Assembly (NCBI RefSeq): GCF_900102695.1 | Contig: NZ_FMVW01000002.1 | Coordinates: 62,001 to 126,000 of the forward strand | DNA length: 64,000 nt | Direction of reading: 5' to 3' | Source: Afifella marina DSM 2698 | GTDB taxonomy: Bacteria; Pseudomonadota; Alphaproteobacteria; Rhizobiales; Afifellaceae | Notes under the pieces: generated by a model | Seen by the model: only the letters and a program-made list of their open reading frames with translations | What the model was told of the DNA's origin: nothing | The model's database searches: none | Shown here: positions 63,771 through 64,000 of the stretch, piece by piece | How the letters are laid out: the number at the start of each line of letters is the position of its first letter | Numbering within the stretch: position 1 is the stretch's first letter | Program-made: the position numbers and the translations under genes

Positions 63771-64000
63771 CTATTGCGCTGCCTGGTTCGTCGAAGTCTC
63801 TTGGTTCTTCATCTGCGTTGGTTATACGCTTCACGAACCCATCGGAAAGCGCATTCATGGATGCGATATCGCTTCTGTGACAAGCTTTGCTGATTTCCTT
63901 TGAGCGCCGCGTGCTTGAATAGGGGCTGATCCCATGGCTTAGCCCTCACCCGCCGCTTCGCGGCGATCTCTCGCCAGGGGGGAGGAACAGGCCGTGCCCG
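63771..64000. other. Upstream region of the NTPase gene with a repeat-like element
   Basis: 230 bp at the window edge. It should hold the promoter of the NTPase gene, but no clear -35/-10 pair was picked. Near the edge (about 63942-63985) lies a GC-rich imperfect palindrome with CCGCTTCGCGG at its core, flanked by CCCTCACCC and GGGGGGAGG, resembling interspersed elements of alphaproteobacterial genomes. Confidence 0.4.

Overview
This window is about 64 kb of high-GC DNA from an alphaproteobacterium, most likely of the order Hyphomicrobiales (Rhizobiales). The clues are the gene set flaF/flbT, DUF1217, motC/motE and cheL-type flgJ, a Rhizobiales-type flagellin, and the gene order flhB - flgB-flgC-fliE-flgG-flgA-flgI-motE-flgH-fliL-fliP. 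No rRNA, tRNA, CRISPR array or insertion sequence was recognised.

Layout. (1) 1-4862, plus strand: an Fe(III)/phosphonate-type ABC importer (binding protein, fused permease, ATPase) followed by a metallo-beta-lactamase-fold hydrolase, with coding overlaps at each junction. (2) 4866-9881, minus strand: an HlyD - RbbA-type double ATPase/permease - ABC-2 permease exporter operon. (3) 10093-17456, minus strand: a chemotaxis operon (receptor, cheA, cheW, cheY, cheB, cheR). (4) 17990-23167, minus strand: three tandem chemoreceptor paralogues. (5) 23210-36225, minus strand: flagellar genes (two small accessory proteins, flgJ/cheL-type, fliJ, fliR, flhA, fliQ, flgD, flbT, flaF, flgL, flgK, flgE, fliI, flgF, DUF1217). 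(6) 36400-47863, plus strand: motA, fliM, a 49-codon ORF, fliN, fliG, flhB, an unknown gene, then flgB to fliP. (7) 48028-59930, plus strand: a Cache-domain chemoreceptor, a single flagellin with a long leader, then fliF, fliH, motB, motC, fliK and a transglycosylase. (8) 60084-63770, minus strand: one isolated 1228-residue STAND-like NTPase of lower GC content, the best candidate for an undescribed (probably defensive) system.

Together regions 3-7 encode nearly a complete polar or lateral flagellum: rod, hook, filament, MS/P/L rings, export gate, switch, a stator with the rhizobial MotC/MotE accessories, and a full signalling pathway with five receptors. No fliA, flgM, fliD, fliS or fliO was seen. 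Reading the intergenic gaps by eye gave a repeated promoter-like element, AGCTTCacGCAAGCt-N7-CTAgat. Six clear copies lie 37-50 bp upstream of the che operon receptor, flgE, the DUF1217 gene, motA and flgB, and 170 bp upstream of flagellin. It probably ties these transcription units into one regulon. The flagellin leader can also form two mutually exclusive RNA structures, and the window encodes FlbT, a known regulator of flagellin mRNA.

Protein functions are assigned by recognition of motifs and family resemblance in the translated sequences; no database search was run.
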